Position numbers and translations under genes: made by a program. Shown in pieces: positions 22,972 through 35,075 of a stretch of DNA of 47,802 bases. The stretch is from Elysia marginata (Eukaryota > Mollusca > Gastropoda > Plakobranchidae), in the NCBI GenBank assembly GCA_019649035.1, contig BMAT01003800.1, forward strand, positions 31,735-79,536, given 5' to 3'. Every line of letters begins with the position of its first letter. Positions within the stretch are counted from its first letter, which is position 1. The notes beneath the pieces were generated by a model. The model searched no databases. It was not told the origin of the DNA and was given only the letters and a program-made list of their open reading frames with translations.

Positions 22972-23907
22972 CAAGACAGGACAGAAAAAGGAGTTGGAAA
23001 GAGGGAGGAGGTAAAGCGCATGTTTGTGAGTGGTGGTGTGTTTGTGTGTGTGTGAAAGAAGGGTGGGAGACAAGAATAGCCCTAGACCTAACACTATAAC
23101 TGTTAGTCTCTAACCTTAGATCTGCATGTGATCGATTCCTGCTCTCTGTCTCTGTGACTGACTGACTGATTCAGTGACTGTTTGACGCCAGAGTTTAGCA
23201 GAGAATTTGCCCCGGCAGGTCTGATTTTTCAATACCTGGGCGAAGATTTGTCGGTCGACACCTCCTCCCCACAGTTTCTCAACTTCTTGAGGGGGTAAAG
23301 CAAATTGTTATGTTTAACAATGTTATACACACACCAGTGGAGGAGGCAAAATGACCCTGGATCTAGTTAAGAGGACATTCTTACCATGGCAGACTTTGTT
23401 AAGGAAACTGTCGGGTCCAGTACTGTGTCAAAGCATGCCATATCATTGTGACAGTTTAGTGCGAGCTGGAACTTACAGGGAATTCCGCGATACTGTACTA
23501 TGAGTTGCTAAGATTTTGTAGGTGGTTCTTGGATTTTACCCTATGTAGTGGTCTTTAAACTTTGTTAAAGGACTCTGGGTGCAGATATTTATATTTCTTT
23601 TTGGAGAGGATTTTATGAAGACAGGTAATTTTTATTAAAGGGTTTAATCATTTACCTGTACACTTTTTTGCGACTCATGGTTCCCTTTTACATCTTTTCT
23701 TCTACCCTTTTTCTTATTCTTCGTAGTCGCCATCCTCTTTTCTTCAATATTTTTTTGTTATTGCTGTTCTTCTTCTTTTTCTTCCTTTATGGTAGTTCTC
23801 CTACTACTTCCCTCACCAATACAACTACAACAACAGCAACAACAGCGCTATAATGTTACTAATTTTAGCACCGCAAGAAAAACAAAGTTTAGTTTTACTC
23901 CTTCTGG
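22972..23907. other. Spacer, nothing recognised
   Basis: Includes a more GC-balanced stretch (23100-23480) without a readable protein, and T-rich DNA at 23690-23790. Confidence 0.4.
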
Positions 23908-24100
23908 TACTACGACTACTACTACTACTACTACGGCTACTACTGCTACTACTGCTACTATACCTACTGCTACTGCTACTACTACTTTTACTACTACTAC
24001 AAATACTAATACCACTACTACTACTACTACTACTACTAATACTACCACAACTACTATTACTACTACTACTACCACTACTACTACTACTACTACTACAACT
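23908..24100. repeat. (ACT)n microsatellite
   Basis: About 190 bp of imperfect ACT trinucleotides. The long Thr-, Ser-, Leu- or Val-rich frames on both strands are products of this repeat and are not genes. Confidence 0.95.
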
Positions 24101-24225
24101 ATCGGAGGAGTCATGTTGCAACTGTCTTTTAGCAAACCCTCCAGAGCCATATACAAAGAAACCGGCTCAAAAGTTTGTCTGTATCTGTGTTTGCTCAACA
24201 GTGATTTGAAGATATCGTTTATTTG

Positions 24226-25120
24226 ACATTATAATAATGATAATAATAACAATATCTAAATTATATAGCGCTTTTTACAATAATTTAAAGTCTCAAAGCG
24301 CTTGACAAAATAAAAGCTGCACAGTTTCTTTCATACAGGTTTTCAAAAACATGGATAACGTAGACAATTGGAAATTGAAAAATAAATCAATTCAAAAAAC
24401 AAAGATAGATATATCAAATACAAGAAAACATGGACAAGAAAAATTGTAACTAGCTTTCTAATAGCCTTCAATGCCAGGGTCATCTGACGTTGCAGCTTTT
24501 GGCAGTTTTTTCTTATCTCTGCGATGAGGCGTAGTGTTCAGGTATTTCTGTGATGCTATTTCCAGTTTGGTGTTGGGAAGTATTTTAGACCTTAATACAG
24601 GGTTACTGGAAGTGTCTTTTGTGGTCTACCTCTTATTATTTTGTTGCAGTTTTTCTAAAAAGTAGTATTGCATTTTTGGGCTTGCAGGGATGTGTACTTG
24701 CCCAAAGAGTCTTTATCTTGCTTTAAATTTTGGCAAAGAAAGGAAAGCCTCTCCGTACTTTTTGTATAATGGAACATTTGATTTTTTATAGGGACACGGA
24801 TGTCGAGAGCAATTATTACTTGTTTTCGATTAAACGAATCTAGCCTGTCCTCGTCTGTAATGGTTAGAGTCCAGTTGCCGTAGTTAAACAGTAGCACAGA
24901 TTTCACTGTAGAGCTGTACTAGTTATTTTTTGCTTCCTGTTTCCCTTATTTCAGATGTTTGCCATATTGTTAAATTTAATGTTGGAAAAGTGCTTACTGT
25001 GTTGTATGTCCTCTTTACTGCCAAGTAGCAATTCAATTTATTTTCGTTGTTTTCCATTCTTCCGAGTCTAATTATATTTGACAGGGGGTTCTTTTAATTC
25101 ACCGCGTAAAAATCCTTTTC
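24226..25120 (-). mobile_element. LINE 3' end with reverse transcriptase C-terminal region and 3' tail, family B
   Basis: On the - strand, 24906-24655 reads VKSVLLFNYGNWTLT then DEDRLDSFNRKQV, matching the LINE block 'KSVLLYNCGTWGLT..DE..LDSFHRKQLR'. Upstream (to about 25110) NKLNCYLAVKRTYNTVS corresponds to the preceding 'KLGSLL' region. Downstream, the frame-broken GRPQKTLPVTL matches 'GRPRTTLPV'. The - strand then ends in a 3' UTR with CAAGCGCTTTGAGACTTTAA, AAAAAGCGCTATATAA and an ATT-rich tail near 24226. Several stops and frame changes make it a pseudogene. The tail is shared with SINE family 1. Confidence 0.82.
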
Positions 25121-25211
25121 CAAATAAGGTTTTTCCTTCCTTAATTCCTTTTGTGCGCTAACTTCGATGCTTAGGTATCGTTTTGGTTTCAATTTAAAAT
25201 GAAGCTAACTT

Positions 25212-25236
25212 ATCTCTCCCTCTCCTTCTCTCTCTA

Positions 25237-25285
<49 letters not shown>

Positions 25286-25312
25286 ATCTCTCTCTTTCTC
25301 TCTCTCGCTCTC
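25212..25312. repeat. (CT)n microsatellite
   Basis: About 100 bp of imperfect CT repeats. Confidence 0.95.
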
Positions 25313-28300
25313 AAGCTAATTTTGAACATGATCTTATAGTTCGTTTTCGATCGAAGAGTAAAATTAATGTGTGATTCTTCTTTCATCGTCCTTAGAACTT
25401 TACTTACTAGCATGAAACCTATTTTACTTATTTGTTATTTTATTTCCTTTAAACCTTTATAACTTTTACTTTCTCTCAGACCTCTTAATATTCAATCTTT
25501 CTCAATGTTAAGTCTATTTTCTCTTTTTTAAAAAGCGTTTGTCTATTTCTTTCTCTCCATTCCTGCGTCTGTGTAATTGGCTGCCTCCGTATATCTCTTT
25601 ATTAGTTTCTTTTTATGTGGCTCTTGCTTATATTTTTGCCTCAAATCTACATTTTGATGTCAATTTTTGCTCGCGTTCCGTTTGTTGTAACCACAGTCTT
25701 CTCTTTCTCAGTGTTTTTTGTGATATTATTTTATATCTATCTTGTTTACTTGCACTTTGGCGCTATGCCCTCCAATTACCTACCTCTCTTAATCTCTGTC
25801 AAATGTGATTGTTGCATCCATTGGTTTCAGTGATTACATCTCCACACAAGTCTCACCGTAATTACAGTCAACCTATTATTCCTTAAAAGATATTCTATAC
25901 CACTTTAGAAAATAAGGACAATTGTACATTATAAATGATTGCAATAATTATTGCCCATCCTAAACTACAATTTGAGACCTTTTCTGCAGCAAGATAAACA
26001 AAAGACACTATTTTTACCATGAAATGGGATTTCAAAATTTTCATGAGTAGGTGCAAAACATTTGGACACCATTGGTTAACCTTGAGAACTTTAATTTTTT
26101 TCAATAATTGTGGCCCAGAATGCGCCATGCCCAAATATGTTTAAAAAGTTATTTTGATCATGCAATAACCTCTATAAAATTTGATTTTGATAACTTTTTG
26201 TTTCTATGATTTTCTTCTCGGGCAAATGAAGAACAATTTCTCTATTCGTTGTTTGCAAAAAAAATTAATATTGTATGGTGAAATTGAAGATAAATTAAGA
26301 TAAAATAAATTAATGATACCAATTGTTGATTTTACGGTGCACTTGCCGTGTGACAGATTTTCTTTTGCCTCGATAGTTAGAAAACCGGCATTTTAAGAAT
26401 ACTACTGGAGTAATGTTTTGCAGACTAAATCTTTCAAATATTTAGTTTTAAGAAAACAGTATTCAATACATAGAAACGTAAGCTTTTAAATCCTGTAGAA
26501 ACTCTACACAACGCTGCTTGCCTAATTACATTTGAAACAAAACCAGTGTTAAAAAGCGCTTTTGTCGCGTATATTCATTTTCTTAATACAAAAAGGGCAG
26601 CTTAAACAGAGAACATTTTTCATGTTTCCCAGGTATATAATGCGACAGTCTTTACAGTTAAAGAAAAAAAAAGATAAAATGTAAATGCTTTTTCAATCAA
26701 TAATTTTATAGCTTACACGCTTCATTTCTCAAGCTGTGTTAAGATCACCTTCCAAGTTTAGATTGTAACCAGCCATACACTTGAGATAACTTTTGTTTTG
26801 TGAAACCAAAATGCAAATGAGGCAGTTTTCCCGGTCACTTGCCCTTTAAGGTTTTCCGACAGGATTGATAAACATTGTAGGCATAGATAGGCTAAGTAAT
26901 TTGAATTTTTATTAGATGGTTAATATAATTATTAAATGCAGCATACGGACTCAGATTGAAGAAAACGTTAAGTTTAGAGAAAAGTGATTCGGCAATGCAC
27001 ACAATGTATGAACAGAAAGAAGGATTAAATATTTGCAAAGCTATTTAGAAATATTAAAAACAAGAAAGAAATAAAAATAGATAGACAGGCAGACAGATTG
27101 GCGGAGACATATAGAAAAAGAGATACACAGACAGACAGGAAAAGGGTAAAAACCTGCAGGGTTTAAACAAAAGTCGGCATTGAAAAAAGTGAGAATGAAC
27201 AAACAAAAACTAAAATTGTTCTAAAATCAGAGGCCCTTTTACAGTCCTGTTTCTCTTTCATTTCTCATTACTTTTGAAGGAGTCTGTATAGAGCAAAATT
27301 TTAGTTCGTAATTTTAACTTATTTCTCAGACTAAAGTGGTTTTCGTACCGTATCTTATAGAGTGTTGCTGAAAAATTCAATCAGGAACTCTTTCGTTGTA
27401 TTAATAATATAATGTTTATACCAAAATCTATACAAAATTTCAACCCTATACAAACAAATGCAAAATTGATGTGTGTGTATCAGTATTGACGTGAAACAAA
27501 CCGTTTTTTTCCTTATCTGCTAAAGATTGTTTTGTTTAATCATAGTGCCAGGCGATGTTGATATTTTGTACTGCGTCAAGAGGGAAACAGCAAAACAATA
27601 AATCCGTTACTGTATGGACTGTATTTGAAGACGTCAGGATAAGTTAACTATGTCGTTTATTAATTAGTACTTCTTTGCTTGGACAAAATTTTGTAATTCC
27701 TTCCCGAATTTAGCGATCGTTATTTCTGTTAATGCAAAAAAAAAACAAACTTCGTTTAACCAGAAATGGTGTTAGTTCGTTTGAATGCTAAAAATATACA
27801 CAACAAGAAGGAACTGTTAGAAAGAATATTGAATTCAGTGGCTTCGTTTTTACATGCATGCAATAGCACGCTAATGACATTAAAAGTACCGTATTGCTGT
27901 ATTTATCACCTGACATAATGCATCCTAAAACAAGTCGGTCCGTCAAGTTCTATTCACGAATACAGAGCGGCATTTTGTTATATATCAAATTTTCATTTAC
28001 TAATTATGTCTTATATGAAAAAAAAATTGAAACAAATACGGTATTATTGTCAAGAGCCATCGAACCTTGAGTAATTGGCAATTTCAAGAGTCTACTCAAG
28101 CTTGATAGCTTTCTAAAGAGCTACGTGCCGGCATGAAAAATGGCTGACTGATTTTTAACCACCCACTGAGGCTTAGAAATTAGCGGGGGCTTCCCTGGAC
28201 AAAGCTCGTTACGCTGAGTATTGAATAGTGCCCACTGACATACTGATTTCCTGATACTTTCAAGACCTGCCCCAAACCTACCTTTTGACACAATCTTTAC

Positions 28301-29064
28301 GGCATGTAATTCCAAATCTGTCAGGTTGGAGTTAAAGTTGGTGGTAGTTTCATTGCCGTATGCTGAACCAAGTTGTTTACTTGAGGTTTTGCAAGATGAG
28401 GTGCTTGAGTCAGTGAGAATTCCCTCAACTATATTCTAAAGTAATAATTAATTAATTAATTACCCTCAATGCAAAATTTCCGAAGGCTCTGTAGCATTCA
28501 CAACAAAGATAAACTAAACCGAAAAACGACAACGGAAATAATGATCGTTGTCAAAACATTTCTTTATTATTTATCCTGGATCAATGACCCAAGTACGCGC
28601 TATATCTACGTTAGATAAAACCGCCAGACAATTTCATGATTAAAGAGTTATTAATAACCATTCCTTCGAATCTTACGAGAACGGTTTGCTTTGATAATAC
28701 AGGAAATGAAAAATTAATTTTATATGACACGACACGTATGAATATGTGCATTTTATGACACAATATAGAAGGCTTTATGTGGCTAGAATTTTGTTTTCCG
28801 CCAGGGGTCAATGCGTGCTTCAACGTAAAATTTTCTCTAAAGTTATCCCTCATTTTTTATCCCTCATTTTTGATCCCCTGAGTTTATTCCCGCCTTCTCA
28901 AATATCTCTTTCTATGTGTCAACATTCCTTTCTTGCAACTCTGGACAAGAAAGCGGTGAGACATAAGAATTAGACAAATAATTATGCACAGTATCTGCAT
29001 CTAAGTATTCATCTTTTGATCATTAAATGATTTGTTTTGATCGAAGTGAAAAATTAAAGGACAC
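25313..29064. other. Long AT-rich non-coding stretch
   Basis: No recognisable gene, tRNA-like head or tandem array, apart from short runs such as (TTAA)n near 28447-28465. Frames of up to 89 codons are T-rich and motif-free. Confidence 0.5.
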
Positions 29065-29176
29065 AAATGTTAAGACATCTTTGAAACTAAGATTTTTATA
29101 TTGTCTACCAAGGACTGTGCAAATGTTAAGACATCTTTAAAACTAAGATTTTTCTACTGTCTACCAAGGACTGCGC
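29065..29176. repeat. Perfect-length 56-bp tandem duplication
   Basis: Units 29065-29120 and 29121-29176 are the same length and differ at only about four positions. Both start AAATGTTAAGACATCTTT and end CTACCAAGGACTGYGC. This is a recent local duplication with no coding signal. Confidence 0.95.
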
Positions 29177-29674
29177 TTACGTTTACTACTTACTTCCGTT
29201 TCTTTTTAAAAACAACCATGGGTTCGTTTAGTACAGCAAAATATTAACATACATTGTTTTGTAAGGTAGTTAATCATATGAACATTCTATTTACTTTTAC
29301 CCGCCCTCTCTCCATTTCTTTCTTGTCACCTTCCTCATCCGTTTGCAAGTTAAAATATGTTTTTATCTTTGTTCGCATCATTAGACAAAAGACTAAAACG
29401 ATAACTTCATAGACTGAATAAATTATATTACTAAGGGCCCCGTAAGTTATTGTTTTAATCTAAATGATAATTTCTTCTCACAGGTAATTCACGTTGACGT
29501 ATACCAAAGATATTGTGTACTTTGCATATGGAGATTGGAGATGCTGAGAGCTGTTTTGAGTTTTAAAAAAAATCAAGCTATATTTTAAAGCGTTCGGGAG
29601 GAGGGGGGAGGAGGGGGTCAAGGTACATAAACATGCTCTAAATTTCGGGAATTTATCTTTCTCTGATTATTCTA
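29177..29674. other. Spacer, nothing recognised
   Basis: No gene or ordered repeat apart from a G-rich patch near 29595-29620. Confidence 0.45.
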
Positions 29675-29737
29675 TAACTACTCTATTACTACCACCACTT
29701 CTACTAGCACAACTACTACTACTACTACTACTAGTAT

Positions 29738-29778
<41 letters not shown>

Positions 29779-29862
29779 ACTACTACTACTACTACTACTA
29801 CTATTGCCGTTGCCGCTGCTAATACTGCTATTACTACTATACCATTACTATTACTATTGCTA
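29675..29862. repeat. (ACT)n/(CTA)n microsatellite
   Basis: Same motif class as 23908-24100 and 47767-47802. Confidence 0.95.
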
Positions 29863-30093
29863 ATGTTATTTCTATCTATCATTTTCTTAAAAAACAGCTT
29901 TTTTTTTCTCACCTTACGCAGTATATTTTGAGTGTATATCTAAAGTCTTGGAGTTCGACTGGTGAGTTAAAAGCAAGTTTGGAAATTTAAAGATTGAGCC
30001 CAAAATCTTTAGTTCACTGATAGGTTTTCTATGCTTTTGTAGATGGCTGCTTGTACTTTAATAGACAACTGATATATTGGCGGTCATTCCTGT

Positions 30094-30311
30094 TAAGCTT
30101 GGTAAAGGTCATGGTCTAGCCATAGGTACACCAGCCCTTTGGCCACCAAATCCAGAGTTCGAATCCAGTCTTGGCTAGATCAATCTTTTCTTACCAAATT
30201 CAGGTTCTAAATAAGTACACGACTAGAGACCATGAAAGATTTTGACGGAGTTTTTAGTTGAATTGCCATGATAAAGAGCTCCCCCTATGTGGGATCAGAT
30301 AGACCTAAATA
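30094..30311 (+). mobile_element. Diverged SINE related to family 1
   Basis: A tRNA-like head has a box B (GAGTTCGAATCC) and an upstream box-A-like GGTCTAGCCATAGG. The body has GTACACGACTAGAGACCATG followed by AAAGATTTTGAC, which aligns with GTACCCGACTATAGGCAGTG plus AAAGATCTTGTC in the copy at 6761-7085. The characteristic 3' tail is lost or unrecognisable. Confidence 0.6.
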
Positions 30312-31046
30312 TTTTGGTTTATTGTGAAATGTGAGCAAACCTGTGATAAACGCTTTATGTACTTCTATTTTGTGTACTTCAATGGGTGTAATGCTTTACA
30401 AAAACCTTTATTTCATATATCATATTATGAGTGGGGAAATTTATCGTCTTCCCTCTACACCTCTGCTCTCTTTGTTTTTAACAAAGGTTTGATTGATGCT
30501 CTCCATATAGATCAGAGTGTTAAGATATTTACACCTTGACTCTCCCCTCCAAACCTTAAAGCGACTTTACAAATGCGTTCAAATCAGTAAGATATACCAG
30601 AGTCCATGGCAGTTTGTGACAACGCTTTATTTTAGCTCCAGGCTACTTTTAAATACTTTCTATTATCATTGCTCTTTGTTTATAAATTTTTAGGTTAAAA
30701 TGGTAAGTTAAAAGGAAATGTACCAGCACTTAAACGGTGGAACTTCAAATCACTATTTCCGACTTTCGATTCTGTGGCATTTCTGATAAGACATGTTTAA
30801 GAAACAATTGCTAAAAAATGTTTTCTGCGGAAACTATTATGTTTCTTCGAACGAAATTGGTTGAATATGGTATATTAATTGCGTTATAGGAGAGAAATCA
30901 ACTGAAAAGAAACTTAGCATCTTATCACTATGAGAAACAAGCTCTACTTCAAATTTGCAACCTTTACTTATAAAGTTGTATTTATGCTCGAGGATTAATG
31001 TTTTTACTGCAAACATTTGGAGATTGTAATCTTACAAAATTAACTA
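30312..31046. other. Spacer, nothing recognised
   Basis: AT-rich. A 71-codon frame at 30324-30539 has no motif. Confidence 0.45.
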
Positions 31047-31118
31047 TGATGATAACAATAATGACAATAACAAACAACAAAAACAACAACAACAAAATCA
31101 GTACTAATAATAACAATA

Positions 31119-31196
<78 letters not shown>

Positions 31197-31247
31197 AAGA
31201 AGAAGAAGAATATTAATAATGTCAATAATAATAGTAATAAAGTATTG
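31047..31247. repeat. Compound (AAC)n(AAT)n(AAG)n microsatellite
   Basis: Trinucleotide repeats pass from AAC through AAT to AAG. Poly-Leu/Phe frames on the - strand arise from it. Confidence 0.95.
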
Positions 31248-33037
31248 ACAGTTTCTTTGACATTAAGGTAGGGAAAATGGTTTATAAAATTTAAATTTAT
31301 GCAAATTTATGTTTAAAAAAATGTTCAAGGAGAGCGACATGCATGTTCTATAGAAGATAAAAAGAAAAGCTTAGGCTAAACATATTTTATGATGAATTAG
31401 CCATAATATAAACTTGTCCTTACATTCAGTTCTATCTACGTTACAAAATCTAAGCACATAAAATCAACCGAAAAACTGTTTTCATGAGAGTTACATAAAA
31501 TTGAAAAGTCCAATATTCATCGAAAGGTTTCAAAATGTTTTCTGGGCTGTATGGTATCGAATTCAAATTGCCCGTCAAATAAGATAGAAATAGATTTTCA
31601 CTTTGATGAGAAATGGAACCGTAATATCTTCAGTGTACTTACTATTGTTGTGATTAAGTTTGTTTTTTAAATTGATAAATCATCCCTGTGATTATTCTGT
31701 TCCACGCTTATAACCACTTCAAATAAGTGGCATTTGGTTTTTTTCACGAACTCATTTTTTTGCGTTTTGAATGTTACAATAAACTAGTGTGGTTACATTT
31801 TATTCAAACCATAACACGTTTCTATCTGTCTCTTTTCCCTCTTTATTTCTTGCAGTCAAAAGAACACTTAAATTTCAGCTTAAGTTTATCGATTATTTAC
31901 GTGCAGAAAACAGGTGATCCATTAATAAATTTTATCACAACAAAAAAACGTATAGAATCTTTTCCTTGGGTCTCACTCAAGAGCTTTTCATAACTAATGA
32001 TTATTTTTTTTTACGCTTAAGGTGTGGACAAGAAAAACTCTTTTGAAGCAGTATACATGCGCTTTTTATGTCTTCTACGGCCGCAAAATAAATCAGGTTT
32101 CGTTCGGGTTTTCTTCGTCAATCGACCGAGGAGAATTCAAATTCAAATATTCCTAAATTTGATTGAAAATGTTCTTGAATGCTACTCCCATATGGGTTAT
32201 AGAAATTTTAGTTCATACCAAAATTGTTTACTTAGAGTATAAAATCTGAAAGATGGGTCAAGATACTATATCAATTTTTAACAATTTTTCCCTCTATAAG
32301 TTGGAAAGTTTTGAAAGCGTTTTTGTGAACCAGTATTGAAATATACCATAATTATATTGTGTTTTCTCTGGATGCAAAGTCAAAGACATCTGGGCAACTC
32401 AATACGTGTCTTTCCTTAACTGCAACATATTCCTACACATTTGCATTCATTACAACTTAGTTGAGATAACGTTATGTGAACGTAAGACTTTTCAAGGCCT
32501 AGCTATACTTACTTAAGCAAGATCGCCTGTTTGGTTTGTGGTCCTTTCTCCGCAGCCTAATGAGAATAAATTCAATAATATGTTTTCGTACCAGTCCTCA
32601 TGGACTTGGTGTCAATAGTCTTAATTTAAATAATATAATTTAAGTACCAAATTTTATCTTTTTTTTTCTCTTGCAGTTTTCAGTTTTTAGAAATGCTTTT
32701 CACTCAGTTTTCACTGTATTGTAATTTCTATGAGCACAGTAAAACGCGGAACCGAATGATTTAAAGTGAATCAAAGTAAATCAGTTTGTGATTCTCATTC
32801 ATATAGAAGTTTTGTAGTTACAAATCACCATTGTCCTAAACGCAGGTTACTATGTATATTCAATATTACAATGTATGATAGGCGTTGAGTTGCCTTATTA
32901 TAAGATAAACGAAAACTTGCTCAATTTATTTTTACTGACTGAGTTACATAGTTGTTATATTGCATTAAAAGAAAGCTTACTTCCCGTATACAATCTTTAA
33001 AAAACTCTTCCTCTCTTCTCCTTGTTTCCTCTAATAG
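31248..33037 (+). other. Probable intron or 5' flank of the smoothelin-like gene
   Basis: No exon carrying the N-terminal half of the first smoothelin repeat could be read here. The stretch ends in a strong polypyrimidine tract (about 33003-33034) and AG at 33036-33037, the acceptor of the first visible exon. Because that exon starts inside a protein domain, an upstream exon must exist, either in undetected short form here or before the window. Confidence 0.6.
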
Positions 33038-35075
33038 CTCGAGTATAACACAGAGTTCAAAGAAAGGCGACAGATCCGAGCGGCAATACGTGAGGCAAAG
33101 CAGTCCGGAAAGTCGCTGGGAGAGGACCCTGAGCACAGCAGAAACAGATTGAGACAGGCAGATGGCAAGACTAAGCCGTGTACTGTAGGGAATCCCCATG
33201 ACGAGCGATATCGCGCGGTTCTTACTTTCGTTTTGCCAGCATCTGCCTCCAACAAAGACCCGACTCCAGACGCGCAAGGGATAAGAAATGTACTCTATGG
33301 AAATGTAAATGCAACAGACCCATCACGGAATATTGATTCCCCTGACGTTCGAGATAAGCAATTTTTCCGAGCGGTCAAAGTCCAGGTTACAAGCAATGGC
33401 CGCGAAGAATGTTTGATGGTACACGATGATGTTGATTATACAAACCAAAGTGAAAACCACATTAGTTTAAGTAGAAGTCATAATTTAGATCGTAATGTTA
33501 CAGGCAATTCTAACTTGCTAAGCAATCATAGACAAGACGTACCTGAAAAATATAGCACGGTCTTGAACCCTGTAAGTTGTTATTCGAATAACACACATCT
33601 CGATGCGAATCTAAATTTATCTCAATTTGCCACTTTCAAAAAAGTAGACCGCAGTTCAGAACACAATGGTCTTGTATCAGAAAACGTACCATCAGAGAAC
33701 TCCATCTCTGAATGTACTCCAGGTATATCCCATTTAGACCAGACAATGGCCGCTTTAAACCTTTCCACTGCACCAAGTTTAACCAGTTTTAAAACTGGAG
33801 GAATTGGCCAAGCTTCTCTCATACCAAACCCGAATGCCGAGTTGCCTCCTGCTGGCCAGAGTTCTGACTCGTCTGTATTACCACCAGGGATGATGACAGG
33901 CACAAGCTCGTCTCAGTTTTTGGACAACATACGACAGCGCCTTGATCGCAAAGGGAAGCCTGCGGATTCAAAATCACACGAGTTTTCGAGCTGGCCTGAG
34001 AATAAAACTTTGCGAGCAAGAAGTAACTTTCTCTCGAATCTGTACAGTAAAAAAGGTGCTGCAAAGCCGTCGTATAATGAAAGTGATGATGTCTCTTCTG
34101 ATCTCGACAAACAGAAAGAAATTAAGAAGACTAATGATACAAGAGAAATGTTTGATACACCTTTGCAATCATCTTCAATCAACGACAAATTTGTTCCTTT
34201 ACTTTATTCTCAAGGCTTCGCAATTGAATCCAACAAAGCAAGCGACTCACCATCTCAAAGAAATATGTTAACACCGCGAGGAGTTTCAACGTACACGCCT
34301 TCAATCGTCTCTGACCCAGTTCACACACGAACGATTGGTACAGATCAGCCAAACAAACAAGTTCGCTTCAGCGATGATGAGCAGCATTCTGTGCCAGGGT
34401 TTCCGGGACAAAAGTTTTCAACGTCAGGATTATATACACCGCGATCAGTAGGATCTCCACCAAATGGAGAAACGCGATCCGAAGCTACTCAGACAAACAA
34501 AAGTGCCTTGTTGAAGAATTCCTCGAAACCACTGGCTGATATGCCTGATATTCAAAATCATGACATTACCAATAATCTTGACGTAACAAAATTGTCTATG
34601 CCTTTCTCAAGGTTGTCCGATTCCCCAAACAAAAGATCTCAATCCAAATTCAACGACTCATTAAAGGCCAGTAATAGATCAGAAGATAGCACGAAGCCGT
34701 CACCTCCATCAGGATTCCCCATCACGTTCCCGGGCCCGCGTCGTCACTCTAGTTTTGACGCTTTCAGCTTCTCGAGATTCAACTCTGGTGATACAAGCCC
34801 TGCTTCTCCGAAAGCTGTCAGTTCAGGTATAAAAGAAACTTTCAGTTCGTCACATGGCTCCGTATCCCCTCGTCTCGGGGTCTCCAGCATCAGAAATACG
34901 CCATCTGACGCAGGATATAGGACACCTGAGCACACGAAACAGATGTCACCAACGCTCGGGTCAAGTCCTGCTTCAGTGGTATCGGGTGTTCCCAAAGAGA
35001 TACGACTGCCTAGACCCAGTTCACCGCAGACCCCACAGTTTTCCAGCTTACAGCGGGTTACGTCACCTAAGACTG
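33038..35075 (+). CDS. SMTN-like: Smoothelin-like protein, exon with first smoothelin repeat and Ser/Pro-rich linker
   Basis: Smoothelins are actin-associated muscle proteins with short helical smoothelin repeats and a C-terminal calponin-homology domain. This 2,038-bp exon opens directly after a strong acceptor and codes for 679 residues plus one base (phase 0 in, phase 1 out). It begins in the middle of a smoothelin repeat: EFKERRQIRAAIREAK, the counterpart of 'DFEERKLIRAALREL' in vertebrate smoothelins. The rest is Ser/Thr/Pro/Asn-rich and probably disordered, with many SP/TP sites, a KQVRF motif (34355-34369) and RRHSS (34739-34753). It ends at the consensus donor G|GTAAGT (35076). The true start codon is upstream, so any ATG or TTG inside this exon is not the start. 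Such a long single exon is notable. Orthology to SMTN versus SMTNL members is not resolved. Confidence 0.9.

Noticed and set aside
22052-23094. Leu/Ser-rich frames on the - strand up to 128 codons
   Set aside because: They are produced by the GA and GATA microsatellites.
23789-24226. Long Thr/Ser/Leu/Val-rich open frames on both strands
   Set aside because: They are six-frame readings of the ACT trinucleotide repeat and have no non-repetitive domain.
25539-25833. Overlapping 72-89 codon frames in T-rich DNA
   Set aside because: They are hydrophobic by composition only, without recognisable domain or exon borders.
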